A stretch of 64,000 nucleotides of DNA from Cydia pomonella (taxonomy: Eukaryota; Arthropoda; Insecta; Lepidoptera; Tortricidae). The notes beneath the pieces are model-generated. The model made no database searches. It saw only the letters and a program-made list of their open reading frames with translations, and was not told where the DNA came from. Positions within the stretch are counted from its first letter, which is position 1; each line of letters starts with the position of its first letter. Shown here in pieces: positions 50,601-58,400 of this stretch. Where the stretch lies: assembly GCF_033807575.1 (NCBI RefSeq), contig NC_084727.1, positions 7,688,001 through 7,752,000 on the forward strand, given 5' to 3'. A program made the translations under genes and the position numbers.

Positions 50601-53600
50601 TTTATGTCAAATTCAGAAACAGGACAGAATGAGAAGGAATCTGAGATAAGAGAAATCAAAGAAGAGATGTTAGAAAGTGTAATGGCCTTAGTAGCGGTGT
50701 CAACAGAAGGAGCGGAGGAAAAATGCCTGTTAAGGTCATTGAGAGAAAAGGAACTGCCATTAAAACTGTTGGGGGATTTTCCCAGGCCAAGAGATCTGAG
50801 GAATTTCCAAACATCGGCCATAGACGAAGAGGAAACATTACGGTGAATAAATCGTCGCTTCGCTGCACGTACCATCTGGTTGCAACGATTACGAGCTGAT
50901 TTAAAGAGATTCCAGTTCTCATCCGTGCGGTCACGTTTAAAGAGCCCGAAAGCTCTGTTCCTCCTTCTCATTGCCATTCGGACGCCCTCAGTGATCCAAG
51001 GAGCCGGTGGACGCCTTACTCTAACAGTATGAACAGGCGCATGCTTGTCAAAGAGCCCCAGAATCGCATCATTAAACAGAGAAACCTTAGCGTCAGTTGA
51101 TGAGGTCGAGAGCACAGGAGACCAATCGATAGCAGCGGCATCTTTTAAAAGAGATTCAGGATTAATCTTGGCGAAGCTACGCATATGAATTAGAGCCGGT
51201 TTGCATTTAGGTGCCTTGATTTTGTAGGATGCATATATAAGATCATGGTGAGAGAAACCTGGCGCCATGAACTGCCCTAACTTAGTGACAAGACTTGGCG
51301 ATGAAGTAATGATCACATCGAGCCAAGTGTCCGATGACGCTGTATGATGAGTCGGATCCAATGGAAGAAGAGAGAAACTGACCGACTGAAGTAATGACCT
51401 AAGTTTACGAGAATGTGACGTGTCTTTCAGAAGGTCAGTGTTTAGATCCCCCATGATAAGGTGATGTGCGTAATCAGAACTCACGGACTCAAGAATTCGT
51501 TCCAGATGAGAAAAGTAGTCGACGGTGGGGGGACTATAAATTACACCCAGGACTGCCTTAACCCCTTTGACAATCACCTCGAGAAATATCCATTCCGCTG
51601 AGCCAGTGTAAAGAGAAGGAGTCGAATTTAACAATTTGTACGGAATGGTACTTCTAAGGTAAATGGCTACGCCACCACCGCCCTTGCCAATTCGGTCATT
51701 CCTGATCAACACATAACCAGGCAAGGCATAGGATGTCGAGTCTAGGGTAGGCTTTAACCAGCTTTCCGACACCAAGATGGCATGGACAAAGTCGGACTGA
51801 AATGTCTCAATAAGTTCACTATAGTGAGAAGGGATACTTTGGGCATTAATATGGCATACATTAAAGTCACCGGAGTTGAGAAATTCGCGAGACACGAGAG
51901 TGCCCAAAGTGTGAGAAATATCAAAGGAATCTAGAGAATGAAAAGAAATACTGTCAATACTAGCAGAATAAAAAGTTTCATCGTCAGACATAAATAATTA
52001 AAATACGTAATAAATATATAATAATATGACTACAAAATATTTATAAAAAATAAATTATAAATACAAGATATAGCCACAAAAAAAAAACTCTGCTTATCCT
52101 GCTGGTTAGCTTGTGAGATTACAGAATAAACAACTATCGGAAATTAAAAACAAAGTAAAATTACATAAATGGCAGCAGGTCACGATTATAATGACAAAAC
52201 ATACTATTGTAGTAAACAGAAACGGTTTAAACATTGACTCAAACTCTCCAGACTAAACTGACGTCAAAAATGTCAATGTCACTGTCAGACCAGCTAGTGT
52301 GAAGTGTGTGCAAAAACAAATGAAATTATAACTAAAAAAAAAACGGGTAAGATGACAATATTAACAAATGGACTATGAACTACCTACTGCCATGGTGAAG
52401 ATAACATAAAAAAGGAAACAGGAGAAAAATTGAATACAACACACTACAAACTTAGAAATTATGACTTCCCGGCACGCCGGGGGCGGCCGGTCTGGTTGCT
52501 GGGGACATCTAAGACGGCATCGGCATTCTTCGCACCAGCAGCGCCGGAGTCAGGCGTCGACGACGAACGAGGCTGCTGGTTGTCGCTAAGAGGCTTCAGG
52601 CGCTCAACATCTTCATTCGATTCAATGCGTTCACGCCTGCCCGAGGTCAACTTTACAAAGATGTTGCCACCAATGGACCAGCAACTTCTCATCCCAAAAG
52701 CCTTACGTGCCTGCACAAACAATGCTTGCCGCTGAGGCGTAAGGAACTCAGAAATGGCGTATGTGGTTCCCTTACAAGAGGTCTTCTTCTGCCACACAGT
52801 TGACTTTAGGTCCATATCAGTGAACCTCACAAGAATAGGCCTGTTGCGACCCTCAGATGGCTTGCCAAGTCGGTGACATGCTTTAAATGAAGCAGTCGAG
52901 ACACCGGAGATTTTTAATTGGTCAGTAATAATGTCAGCGATGCGCAAACTTACAGTTTCGGCCGGATCCTCTGGAACACCATTGAAGAGTAGATACTTTC
53001 TCCGATGTCTCATCTCCATAACATCCTGAGCGTGGCTAAGGCTTTTAATCTGGTTCCCAAGAAGTTTCATCAAGCTCAATATTTGCTCCTTAAAAATTGA
53101 AAATTCCTCACTAAGACTGGTGACTGTCGCCTTTGCTGCCGGTGACCTGTGTAGCTTGGCTTCAAATTCAGCGAGCATCTTCTGCACTCTTGTCTCCAGT
53201 GACTTCTGTGACTCGGCAATATCTGTGTAGCTTGACATTGTTGTAGTGTTGCTCTTATAGGTTATGTACTTGACAGTTTTGTAACCAACAGGATAGCAAG
53301 TACTTAAAGATTGATAATTAACACATGTACAGTGTCACAAATATTACTGCAGTGAATTTGTAAGTTAATTAGCACTTATCTTTGGAATGGGCTTAAAAAT
53401 GTAAGTATTTAATATATATTACAATAAATAATTCAACAGTGCTATGTTACTTTTTTTATGTCTACCACCCAAAAAAAAGCTTTTATGTAGATTATAGAGT
53501 TGGCCTTTTTTACCATTTTTGAAATATGGGGTTCCCACTTGAGATCGTTGGATATAATGACTCCCAGGTCTTGTTAGGTCGTGACTCCTGCGAACTAAAT

Positions 53601-54682
53601 TAGACTTTATATCATATAAACAATGATTGTATCATCATCATCACACCGTTATATACTTACGTCCCACTACACTTGGCAGACACGTTAGCACAATGCGGAT
53701 TGAGGACTTTACACACACCAATGAATGTAAGTTATAAATATTTAATTGCTTATTTCAAACACTTAAAAGTGAATCTTATCAACAATAAAACCTAGATGGA
53801 TCAATGTTTCATTTGTCCCTATATTGTAAATTTCATTGAAATCATTAACGACGTTTTTGAGATTACCAAAAAAAAAATTAAAATGTATCTGAAAAAATAT
53901 TATAGATTATTTGCCCCTACTTTATATATGCAAGTGTTATTTTAAACAACAAACTTCTATGAAATAATAATGTTTACTTAACACTTGCACAGGCTGGGCT
54001 ATCAAAATTGCTGCCAAGTTAGCTTGGTCTGACTCTACAATGCTTATATACTTGCTAAACATAATATACTAAGGCATATAGGATACTGAATTAAGTAGGG
54101 GGTATCAGGCCTTTAGCGCAACGGAGATTTTATTGATAAAAATATACACTTACCTTGTAAAACAACCAACTTGTTCACTGCTTGTATTATATCATTTTTA
54201 AATGTATATGCCCTTCTCAATTTAATGCTGCAACCAGTGCACATCGCATAGAGACCTGAGTCCCGCCCAATCTGTAAAAAAAACAATTAAACTAAAAGTC
54301 ATTGTTCATTCCTTAAAAAAATATATGATACACTTATGGTGTAAGAAACATGGGCAGACTATGGTTAGTTGACTGCAACGTACAATTACATATAAATAAG
54401 AAAAGAGCTAAACATTTTTTTGCCATATTAACAGCAGAAATTCTCGGAATATAGATATCCGTGTGAATTGCAAAAAGCTGACACACCTATAACCCTAAAG
54501 CAGTAATAACAAGGAGATACAATTTGTAGTGAAATTTTAATTACCTCAATGCTGAAACAGTTTTTAATGACTTCAACGTATAATTCCTCTTTGTCATTGC
54601 AGATATTATAAGTGGTGAAGATGTTCAAGTTGCCGCCGGTTTTTGAGCAAACGAAACAATTCTTTTCTGCTTCAGTAGTCAT
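35601..54682 (-). CDS. ZAD-C2H2 zinc-finger protein, 8 fingers
   Basis: Seven coding exons join in phase: 54682-54545, 54271-54154, 43363-42887, 41472-41249, 40159-39967, 37475-37265 and 35793-35601, giving 517 aa. Exons 1-2 encode an N-terminal ZAD (NCFVCSKTGG…AMCTGCSIKLRR), an arthropod dimerisation domain. Exon 3 is a charged, Lys/Glu-rich linker (residues about 86-244). Exons 4-7 encode eight C2H2 fingers starting at Cys259, 285, 314, 343, 373, 402, 432 and 457. Two fingers are interrupted by introns, and joining restores the exact CX2CX12H spacing (for example CDKKFAYA|AYRTKH), which confirms the splice model. Probably a nuclear DNA-binding regulator; target unknown. Intron 2 is 10.8 kb, filled by three retrotransposons. 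Exons 5 and 7 have decayed tandem copies beside them. Head-to-head with a paralogous gene at 55428. The donor of exon 4 (GTCGGT) is weak. Confidence 0.88.
36090..36213. repeat. Palindromic MITE
   Basis: AAGGGGTCCACTGATTACCA at both ends in inverted orientation, 124 bp, arms about 50 bases ('ggcctgtcagttat'). In the last intron of the zinc-finger gene. Confidence 0.9.
36909..37157. mobile_element. hAT-type MITE, 8-bp TSD GGTTTTTT
   Basis: 249 bp. Ends CATGGGCGCCGGCAG and CATGGGCGCCGCCAG (inward). GGTTTTTT is at 36901-36908 and 37158-37165. It ends about 107 bases from the sixth coding exon of the zinc-finger gene. Confidence 0.9.
37558..37745. mobile_element. hAT-type MITE, 8-bp TSD GATTAGAC
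   Basis: 188 bp. Ends CAGCGGTTCCTAACC and CAGTGGTTCCTAACT (inward), a classic hAT terminus. GATTAGAC is at 37550-37557 and 37746-37753. Confidence 0.94.
37785..37986. repeat. GC-rich palindromic MITE, TA flanks
   Basis: Ends GCTGGGTCC / GGACCCGGC. The arms include 'cgcgcgaggcaatt' and 'gtagacgtgcct'. TA lies on each side. Related to 21155-21530 and to the short hairpin at 61003-61048. Confidence 0.8.
38038..38459 (-). mobile_element. MITE, TA target site (family member 2)
   Basis: 422 bp, ends TACACCGTGTTTTT in inverted orientation with TA at 38036-38037 and 38460-38461. It is an inverted relative of 338-879, with a shared 'gagaaagttactta' block and the 'accggtgtctttgag' region. In the intron between exons 5 and 6 of the zinc-finger gene. 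Confidence 0.85.
38590..38965 (-). repeat. Second tRNA-derived SINE family
   Basis: On the minus strand the head reads TGGTGGCCTAGCGGTAAGAG (A box) and GGTTCAAACCCCGG (B box). The body contains 'gtgaggaaaccggactaatc' and 'gtcagatggcagtcgctttc', typical of a widespread lepidopteran SINE. It is unrelated in body to the family at 8914. Confidence 0.85.
39230..39966 (-). repeat. Decayed tandem copies of zinc-finger exon 5
   Basis: Three copies (anchors 'accaggat…aaaggagctt' at 39231, 39451 and 39691; the functional unit's anchor is at about 39936) spaced 220-245 bases. Each carries the complement of the 3' half of exon 5: 'acttcttgtcacaatactgg' (CQYCDKKF), the AAHGD block and RLRHIQA. The nearest copy keeps an open frame of about one finger-half, but its donor is altered. 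All lie in the intron right after exon 5. Confidence 0.9.
40439..40705 (+). repeat. tRNA-derived SINE
   Basis: Near-identical to the 8914-9190 copy, with A box region (TCTGGCCTAGTGCGTAGTGAC), B box GGTTCAAATCC, and a TTTA-type tail. It is in the intron between exons 4 and 5 of the zinc-finger gene, antisense to it. Confidence 0.88.
40706..41248. other. Intron, A-run and AT-rich DNA
   Basis: A run of A (about 41173-41189) is the only notable feature. The segment at 40980-41160 contains no recognised repeat. Confidence 0.35.
42078..42488. mobile_element. MITE with 'CGTTAGTTTTCAAGCTGGCC' ends
   Basis: 411 bp. The left end CGTTAGTTTTCAAGCTGGCC is matched exactly by the inverted right end, with a second pair of inverted words inside ('tctattgtaagtaaaaccgc' against 'gcggttttccttacaataga'). 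Sits in the intron between exons 3 and 4 of the zinc-finger gene. Confidence 0.88.
43512..43745 (-). mobile_element. Old LINE, 3' part (piece 1 of 3)
   Basis: Minus-strand frame with NISKNFIANRIVNAWNKLPS and a stop at 43599-43601, then a 3' UTR ending in an AAT microsatellite (43517-43541). The frame continues in register with 48419-48769 when the gypsy element between them is ignored. Jockey/CR1-group RT tail. Confidence 0.8.
43746..43970 (+). repeat. 5' LTR of gypsy element
   Basis: 225 bp with TATATCC-type region, a short alternating 'taatattaatattaataata' segment and AATAAATAT near the end, probably U3-R-U5. It is followed directly by the primer-binding site at 43971. Confidence 0.92.
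44099..44953 (+). CDS. gag: Retrotransposon Gag
   Basis: 284 codons from the first ATG after the primer site to a UGA. The capsid-like region (WPQWQRFKLSFRNFVLAAGL…, residues about 20-170) is followed by a nucleocapsid part with two Cys/His clusters: CKKCNTEHGPKQCPAYGKTC and the knuckle CSSCNRLNHFSVGC (CX2CX4HX4C). It packages element RNA into cytoplasmic particles. The UGA stop is followed by C and the frame stays open into pol, so readthrough is the likely route to the Gag-Pol product. I describe it only as found and have not joined it. Confidence 0.92.
   Translation: MFAVEYKMPVGLNLEDIENCWPQWQRFKLSFRNFVLAAGLERISETRKAAILINCVGHEAQELYFNVLKVEGKDKLEEVIEVFDDYFKPKQNEIINRYNLNKRNQEEGETFDAFYTAIRKLAENCNFGDQKEKILRDKIVIGVREQRIQQKLLEIKDLTLEKAIDICRSAELSREFVKTLNNPEVHAVQTGRAAQQSNKAKYFSNHKKTMSQNVNMEGRYNRWFYNCKKCNTEHGPKQCPAYGKTCSSCNRLNHFSVGCTFYKRRVDNINNNDIEEACNNVHDL
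44954..47941 (+). CDS. pol: Retrotransposon Pol (PR-RT-RH-IN)
   Basis: Open in the gag frame directly after the UGA. Order of domains: aspartic protease (CDTGAQINVIS), reverse transcriptase with YCDD at the catalytic site and the KYFGHIF region, RNase H (QCDASKDGLGCCL), then integrase with an HHCC zinc motif (HEGHIG…CFPCQ) and the catalytic triad in IDIMDF, SDHVPF and SNGMAEKG (34 residues between the second Asp and Glu). All key residues are present. Order PR-RT-RH-IN defines Ty3/gypsy. No in-frame break was seen after the UGA. A separate ATG-initiated start is not obvious, supporting translation by readthrough. Confidence 0.93.
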   Translation: MSNNITYEVYSIDLGKNDWTETLRVENKNVCFKCDTGAQINVISVRDFRKIVNDDYNFKISETRVIIKVFGGGKLFPIGKVTLKVFSKAVKSDEVMTEFLIVKESVRPILGLASLVKLKLLNNTNIDSIETDHIATNILKTDLVTNNNSKNWVINKNIELFQGVGEFKTPLQLRIRPDAEPVVRPPRRVPNSLKPRLADKLAALVKHKVIAKVDHPKSFVSNLVIIEKKNGSLRICLDPKDLNQVLIREHHLIPTLDEIVPKLSNKKIFSVLDLSDGFYNIKLTDSSSDLCTFNSPFGCYKFVRCPFGISVAPEVFQKYSETAFGDIPGVIVYCDDLLICADTQQEHDAILDKVFSRAREHNVRFNKDKFQYKLKQVKYFGHIFSEQGMKIDPDRVSAIVNMKSPNNKKELQIFLGMVNYLRKFIPHLANIAAPLQLLLKKDVEWLWTEIHEDVYTNIKNKISTAPVLQNFDDNLPITIQCDASKDGLGCCLLQNGKPVCFASRSLTSAERNFSQIEKELLSVTWSTRKFHYYIYGRKVTILNDHKPLESLLKKHLHEVPSPRLQRLKLKLLRYDIEFKYLQGKFMYIADLLSRSYQLSQDTDESYMYEVIHCMGLAHNLECSKEQKTVLINESTNDNELQILRNFITNGWPTHNKDIPDGLHSYHKLRGELTIDNYLIFFNNRLIVPKSLRQSFIKTLHEGHIGVTKMKQLARNLYYWPHIDSHIEEYVKRCFPCQTFQNNNVKEPLLSHNIPCLPFYKIAIDIMDFKTKNYLIIYDYYSKWLDIKKITNKSSKSIIDALIEIFSNFGIPAEVVSDHVPFDSKECKDFAQEWGFKFTYTSPRYPQSNGMAEKGVQIAKKMLYKCLEDKSDYRLALLKYRASPTSGTNVTPSELVMNRNLKTKLIVTSQYLQPKTIKNAENIFNRTRNSNVINYNKRSRNKQPFVEGQDVWWKKDINKNVWLQGNIIKCNGMRSYDLIDKNNVKYTRTSYHIRPA
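48194..48418 (+). repeat. 3' LTR of gypsy element
   Basis: Same length and, by eye, same sequence as the 5' LTR. Preceded by the polypurine tract at 48181-48193. Confidence 0.92.
48419..48769 (-). mobile_element. Old LINE, middle part (piece 2 of 3)
   Basis: Minus-strand open frame with TYIRPILEYGFQIWNPYF, the thumb region after the RT catalytic core, then a Ser/Leu-rich tail. It is bounded by the gypsy element on one side and the CR1-type element on the other. In-frame with both outer pieces. Confidence 0.85.
49061..51991 (-). CDS. LINE ORF2: AP endonuclease and reverse transcriptase
   Basis: 976 aa. An N-terminal endonuclease/exonuclease/phosphatase domain (VCHINAQSI, SESWLKP, GGGVAIYL, MGDLNTD, SHHDLI) cleaves the target. 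The central RT has DFSNAFNTVDHDIL, GVPQGGILSPLLF and YADDLQLY with the two catalytic Asp residues. A C-terminal tail (RLWNGLPFYIKN, LRAFFASRM) matches the truncated tails seen elsewhere in the window. Length and domain order fit CR1/Jockey-group ORF2. ATG at 51991-51989. No frame break was found. Confidence 0.93.
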   Translation of the reverse strand: MSDDETFYSASIDSISFHSLDSFDISHTLGTLVSREFLNSGDFNVCHINAQSIPSHYSELIETFQSDFVHAILVSESWLKPTLDSTSYALPGYVLIRNDRIGKGGGGVAIYLRSTIPYKLLNSTPSLYTGSAEWIFLEVIVKGVKAVLGVIYSPPTVDYFSHLERILESVSSDYAHHLIMGDLNTDLLKDTSHSRKLRSLLQSVSFSLLPLDPTHHTASSDTWLDVIITSSPSLVTKLGQFMAPGFSHHDLIYASYKIKAPKCKPALIHMRSFAKINPESLLKDAAAIDWSPVLSTSSTDAKVSLFNDAILGLFDKHAPVHTVRVRRPPAPWITEGVRMAMRRRNRAFGLFKRDRTDENWNLFKSARNRCNQMVRAAKRRFIHRNVSSSSMADVWKFLRSLGLGKSPNSFNGSSFSLNDLNRHFSSAPSVDTATKAITLSNISSLISLISDSFSFCPVSEFDIKVIIKAIKSKAVGCDDVSRYMIVSVLDCVLPVLADIINTSLATGEFPSLWRKAFVIPLPKISNPTTLSNFRPISILPFLSKIAEAVVHKQLSVFVYSHNLLSPLQSGFRPSHSTSTALLKVTEDIRRGMERQMVTVLILIDFSNAFNTVDHDILLALLKHMSVSEIALNWFAAYLRGRQQAVRVDRSLSDWCDLATGVPQGGILSPLLFSTFINFITPDLRCSYHLYADDLQLYDQCSVTDVPTCIGKLNLDLLHIQQWSERFGLFVNPSKCQAIVIGSSKQLTKLDLDALAPVNFNGSPIIFSQSVKDLGVLLDSTLSWRAQVTEISRKVMGSLHSLNKMKHFLPIKTKVALINTLILPIIDYGDVCYPDLNEELLDKLDRLLNNCIRFVFCLRKYDHVSSFRAQLGWLPIRQRRNIRLLSTLFSVLNDPHSPEYLKSFFQYYGVTRDRQLRSSGNMSLSIPLHRTGFMSNSFTVQVARLWNGLPFYIKNAPNKFAFKKSLRAFFASRMKDS
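52459..53238 (-). CDS. LINE ORF1 RNA-binding protein
   Basis: 259 aa. An N-terminal heptad-rich stretch (residues about 10-70) suggests a trimeric coiled coil. The middle contains RRKYLLFNGVPEDP and ACHRLGKPSEGRNRPILVRF, the RRM-like core of L1/CR1-type ORF1p. The C-terminus is disordered and Arg/Pro-rich. It coats element RNA to form the RNP. It lies 467 bases upstream of ORF2 in transcription order. Confidence 0.85.
   Translation of the reverse strand: MSSYTDIAESQKSLETRVQKMLAEFEAKLHRSPAAKATVTSLSEEFSIFKEQILSLMKLLGNQIKSLSHAQDVMEMRHRRKYLLFNGVPEDPAETVSLRIADIITDQLKISGVSTASFKACHRLGKPSEGRNRPILVRFTDMDLKSTVWQKKTSCKGTTYAISEFLTPQRQALFVQARKAFGMRSCWSIGGNIFVKLTSGRRERIESNEDVERLKPLSDNQQPRSSSTPDSGAAGAKNADAVLDVPSNQTGRPRRAGKS
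53482..53600 (-). mobile_element. Old LINE, 5' surviving part (piece 3 of 3)
   Basis: Minus-strand frame reading DLGVIISNDLKWEPHIS then VKKANSIIY, the post-catalytic RT block. The element is 5'-truncated near 53600. It continues into 48419-48769 once the CR1-type insertion is ignored. Confidence 0.8.
53601..54153. other. Intron 2 of the zinc-finger gene, nothing recognised
   Basis: AT-rich DNA between the old LINE and coding exon 2. No repeat shared with the window was found. Confidence 0.4.
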
Positions 54683-55427
54683 TATTGCTATAAGAAATAT
54701 ATTAGAAACACCTCCTTATTCGTGTCTCACTTATTGTACCAATAAATCTGTATTTTCCATAAGTTTATATCGTACACCGCTTCTGTCCTTTTTGTTTTTT
54801 CTATTTATTGTATCGCGTTCCTTCCCAAGCGAGAAGCAATAAGAATAAATGTCAATGTCACGGTTGTCAACTGTCAAATTAGTTTTTTTTTATATTGCAT
54901 AGACTATCTAAATGCTCTATAAAGTATGGTATACATGACCTTTAGAACAGTAAAAAAAAATTGTATGTGAAATATTTAAAACTCTTAAGACGGAACTATA
55001 CCACGTGATCGTCCATACAAATGGAGAAAACGATTTTCCACTTTCAAACATTTTCCATTCTCCATGATTTTTTGTACGTTATTGACACAATTAAAAATTA
55101 GGTTTACAGGTTTTCCTTTTTATCAAAATTTGAAAAAATAAATTGTTTTTAAAGCTATTATTCCCTCTAAGTGCCCTAGTAATATTAAAACACCATTTCA
55201 AAGTGTCCAAGCATTATCCATGCTCATATAGTAATTTCGTTCATGAGTTGAGTTGAAGATTCGTGCAGTAAAGTATTATTATTGTTGTTATTGTATAATT
55301 AGCCTAATTCTTCAAAATTTTAAGTCGTAAAAACGTCTCAAACATAACCAACCGTCTTTTGTCAAAACAAATTCAAATCAATTTTCATACATGGCCTTTT
55401 TTGTTTGCTGATAAATTGTTATAAAAC
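54683..55427. promoter_or_regulatory. Shared divergent promoter region (two ZAD genes)
   Basis: 745 bases between oppositely directed start codons at 54682 and 55428, free of recognisable repeats. It must hold both 5' UTRs and promoters unless upstream non-coding exons exist. No clear core element can be assigned. Confidence 0.5.
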
Positions 55428-58400
55428 ATGGAGGAGCCAGACTTTGTAGGTTGCGTTAGTTGCATGAGCACCACCGATTTATACGACCTATTTGCTGCTT
55501 ATTCCGACAATGTGGAAACTTATGCAAAAATGTTTGAAACCTGCTTCGACTTGAAGGTAACCATTTATTTTTTAATCTTTTTATTTCATGTTTATTTTGA
55601 TCTCAAGTCATACAACATGCATACAAATTGCAGTTTTAAACATGACCATCATTTTTCCTCATTTATACTATGGTGATTCCACACTAGGACCTAAGTTTTA
55701 AAGTTATATTATAATCAATTTGTTTTTAGGTGTTGAATATCTCTAAATATATTTGTGCGGTATGTACTCAGAAGCTGGAAGAAGCAGTAGTTTTCAAAGA
55801 ACAGACTTTAAAGAACATTTCCATGTTGCAAATTATAAAAGGTAAAATAAATCATTAAAATTTTAAATAAAAAAAATTCGAAACTAGTAACTCTTTTCAA
55901 AGGTTTTAGTACTACTAGTTCCAAGTTTTATTCTAGATTTATGACTATCAGCCACTAGCATGTTTTAGTCTACAGAATAAAAACAGATTATAGTTTACAT
56001 AGTTGAGGTATCAAGCTAAAAAAGTCAAATACTATCACTTTCACCAAGGTTTTATAGTAGTAGGTAATTAATTAAATGATTTTTATTTTCGAGACAACCG
56101 GTCTGGCCTAGTACTGGTGACCATGCCTATGAAGCCGATGGTCCTGGGGTCGAATCCCGGTAAGGGCATTTATTTGTGTGATGAGCACAGATATTCTTCC
56201 TGAGTCATGGATGTTTTGTATGTATATCATTGTCTGAATACCCGCAACATAATCCTTCTTTAGCTTACCGTGGGACTTAGTCAATATGTGTAAGAATGTT
56301 GTTATAATATTTATTTATTTATGTATGATTAATTTTTTGGGTTCAATGGTTATTTTTACTAAGCTACCAAGGTGCAAGTAGCGGAATGTTTCCAAAGAGT
56401 CAGAAAAGATATATAAAGGAAGTTTCCAGTTTGTAACCCTATGAAAAAAAGTAGTTTATACCTTTCCCATGTGCTGAAAATCACAATTGTGACTGCAGCT
56501 GGCAAAACGCCCCATTTTGTCACTTGCCATAAGGATGCTATGTCAGGTTATTCGCATAAACATATAAGCACATCTCATCCTTATGGCAAGCAACAAAGTG
56601 GGACTTTTTGCTGGCCATGGTCACAATTTAGGAAAAATTACATCGACATATCAGAAGTTATTTACCAATAGTTTCCTAGTGTGTACTGCGTTAGCTTCTG
56701 GAACAAAAAAAGTCATAGAACTCTTCCACACTGGGTTGGACCTGGGTGATCTAGCTTGCCCAGATTGAGCTAAGTCACCCACATATTTTTTTAGGTTTTT
56801 GTGGATAATTGTAATATTAGCGTACATTTTATTCTTATTAAAAACATAATAAAAAATAAATATGTCGGGACAATTTTACACAGATCTACCTAGCCCCAAA
56901 CTAAGTAAAGCTTGTACTATGGGTACTAGGCAACGATATACATACGTATATAGACAAATAAATGCCCGCTCTTACCGGGACTTGAACCCAGGACCATCGG
57001 CTTCACAGGCAGGTTGACTACCCAATAGGCCAAACCGGTTGATATTTAGTTATTAATTATGTCAAATATTTAGTTATTTAGCTTTAATAAAATGTTAAAT
57101 AAACCCAGAAAATAAAATAGTCATAGATTACCATTATCCAAACCAAATATATTTTCTCAGATGAAGAATACCTAGATGAGTCAATACTAGAAGAGGCAGA
57201 TGCATCCGAGGAGGTGGAGTCTCAGGAAGCAGCCTCCGGCAAAAACTTGGAAGCCGGCGATGAAAATGAAATGGATGGTAAGATATTATGTATTTGTTAT
57301 TATTTCTGTTGACACTACTTTAAACTGGAAAGCAATTTTGTGAAACAAGTTGTTTTCTTTGCATTTGTTGTATTACAAATGAGCAATTAAATATGGCTTC
57401 CTCTTCCCTTATAATTATTATTTTTTGATTAAATAATTAAAGGGCTTTTCAATTTCTCATTCTAAACTTACACGAAACAAGCACTTTCACATGCCAGTGG
57501 CAATTATCGCACATTACGCAACTATGTCGAAAATTTAAGCCATATGTTTTACGATACATGTGCGAATAGGCAATTCGCAACTCGTGTTGATTTAATTTAA
57601 AACACTCCCTTTAGTCGTGTTTTAACTTATCCCCACTTGTGGCGAGTTTCCTATTTTTCGCACTTGTATCGTAATGTACTATTGTTTGCTCTTGCCCCTC
57701 CATCCTCTTTTGCCAGTCATCCCCCCCTCACCCCCTTTCCTCCCGCAGGAGAGCTAGACGAGCAATACGCCATCCAAGCCCTGGACGAGACGACGTGCAT
57801 CTACTGCGATCTTACGCTGTCTGATGCTGCCGAGGTACCTACCTTACTGTTCCTCCATTCCCACTCTACCCACTTCCACTTTGTAATTTTTTTATAAATT
57901 ATATGTGTTTTTCCGAAACATTCTTATAAACATTAGTAGACACATTCAATATGTTAAAACGGGTCACTCGCGTATTTTAAGTCGAAAATGCTCGACATGT
58001 TTCACTCCGTACCGAGGAGTGTCGTCATACGTGAGTGACCCTTTTTAACATATTTAATATGTCTGTGTCTCGCGGAAGTTTTGTTATTGAAATTAGTAGA
58101 CATTAGTCTGAGTGTGCTGGCTGAACGGGCGGACTGCCTGCCAGTGTTAAGTTTCTATTATTATAGTTTGTTTGTTCTCTGTTTAGCAACAGTTAATTGT
58201 ATTTAAATAGTTTTTTTTCCTATTGTAGTTGTGTAGTACTAACCAAGCTATGGACTCAGAGTCTGCAATATATATATATTTTTTTATTATAGTCAAGAAA
58301 TTCGATTCTGTGCCACTCGGTACCTTTTTGATAGTTGCATTAGTGGCACGAATGTACTGTCAGCAAAACTGTTAGCTTTGCACCTGCAATATTACATAAT

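Larger units (their letters stand above)
48770..53474 (-). mobile_element. CR1-group non-LTR retrotransposon, apparently full length
   Basis: 4,705 bp, minus strand, flanked by the target duplication AAAAGCT (48763-48769, 53475-53481). It has a 5' UTR (53239-53474), ORF1 (53238-52459), ORF2 (51991-49061), and a 3' UTR ending in the conserved 'gttgactggtagagaatgcc', 'ttaagtccgccttttgtac' and a TAAA microsatellite. Both ORFs are open. It could be a source copy. It split an older LINE of the same strand. Confidence 0.92.
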
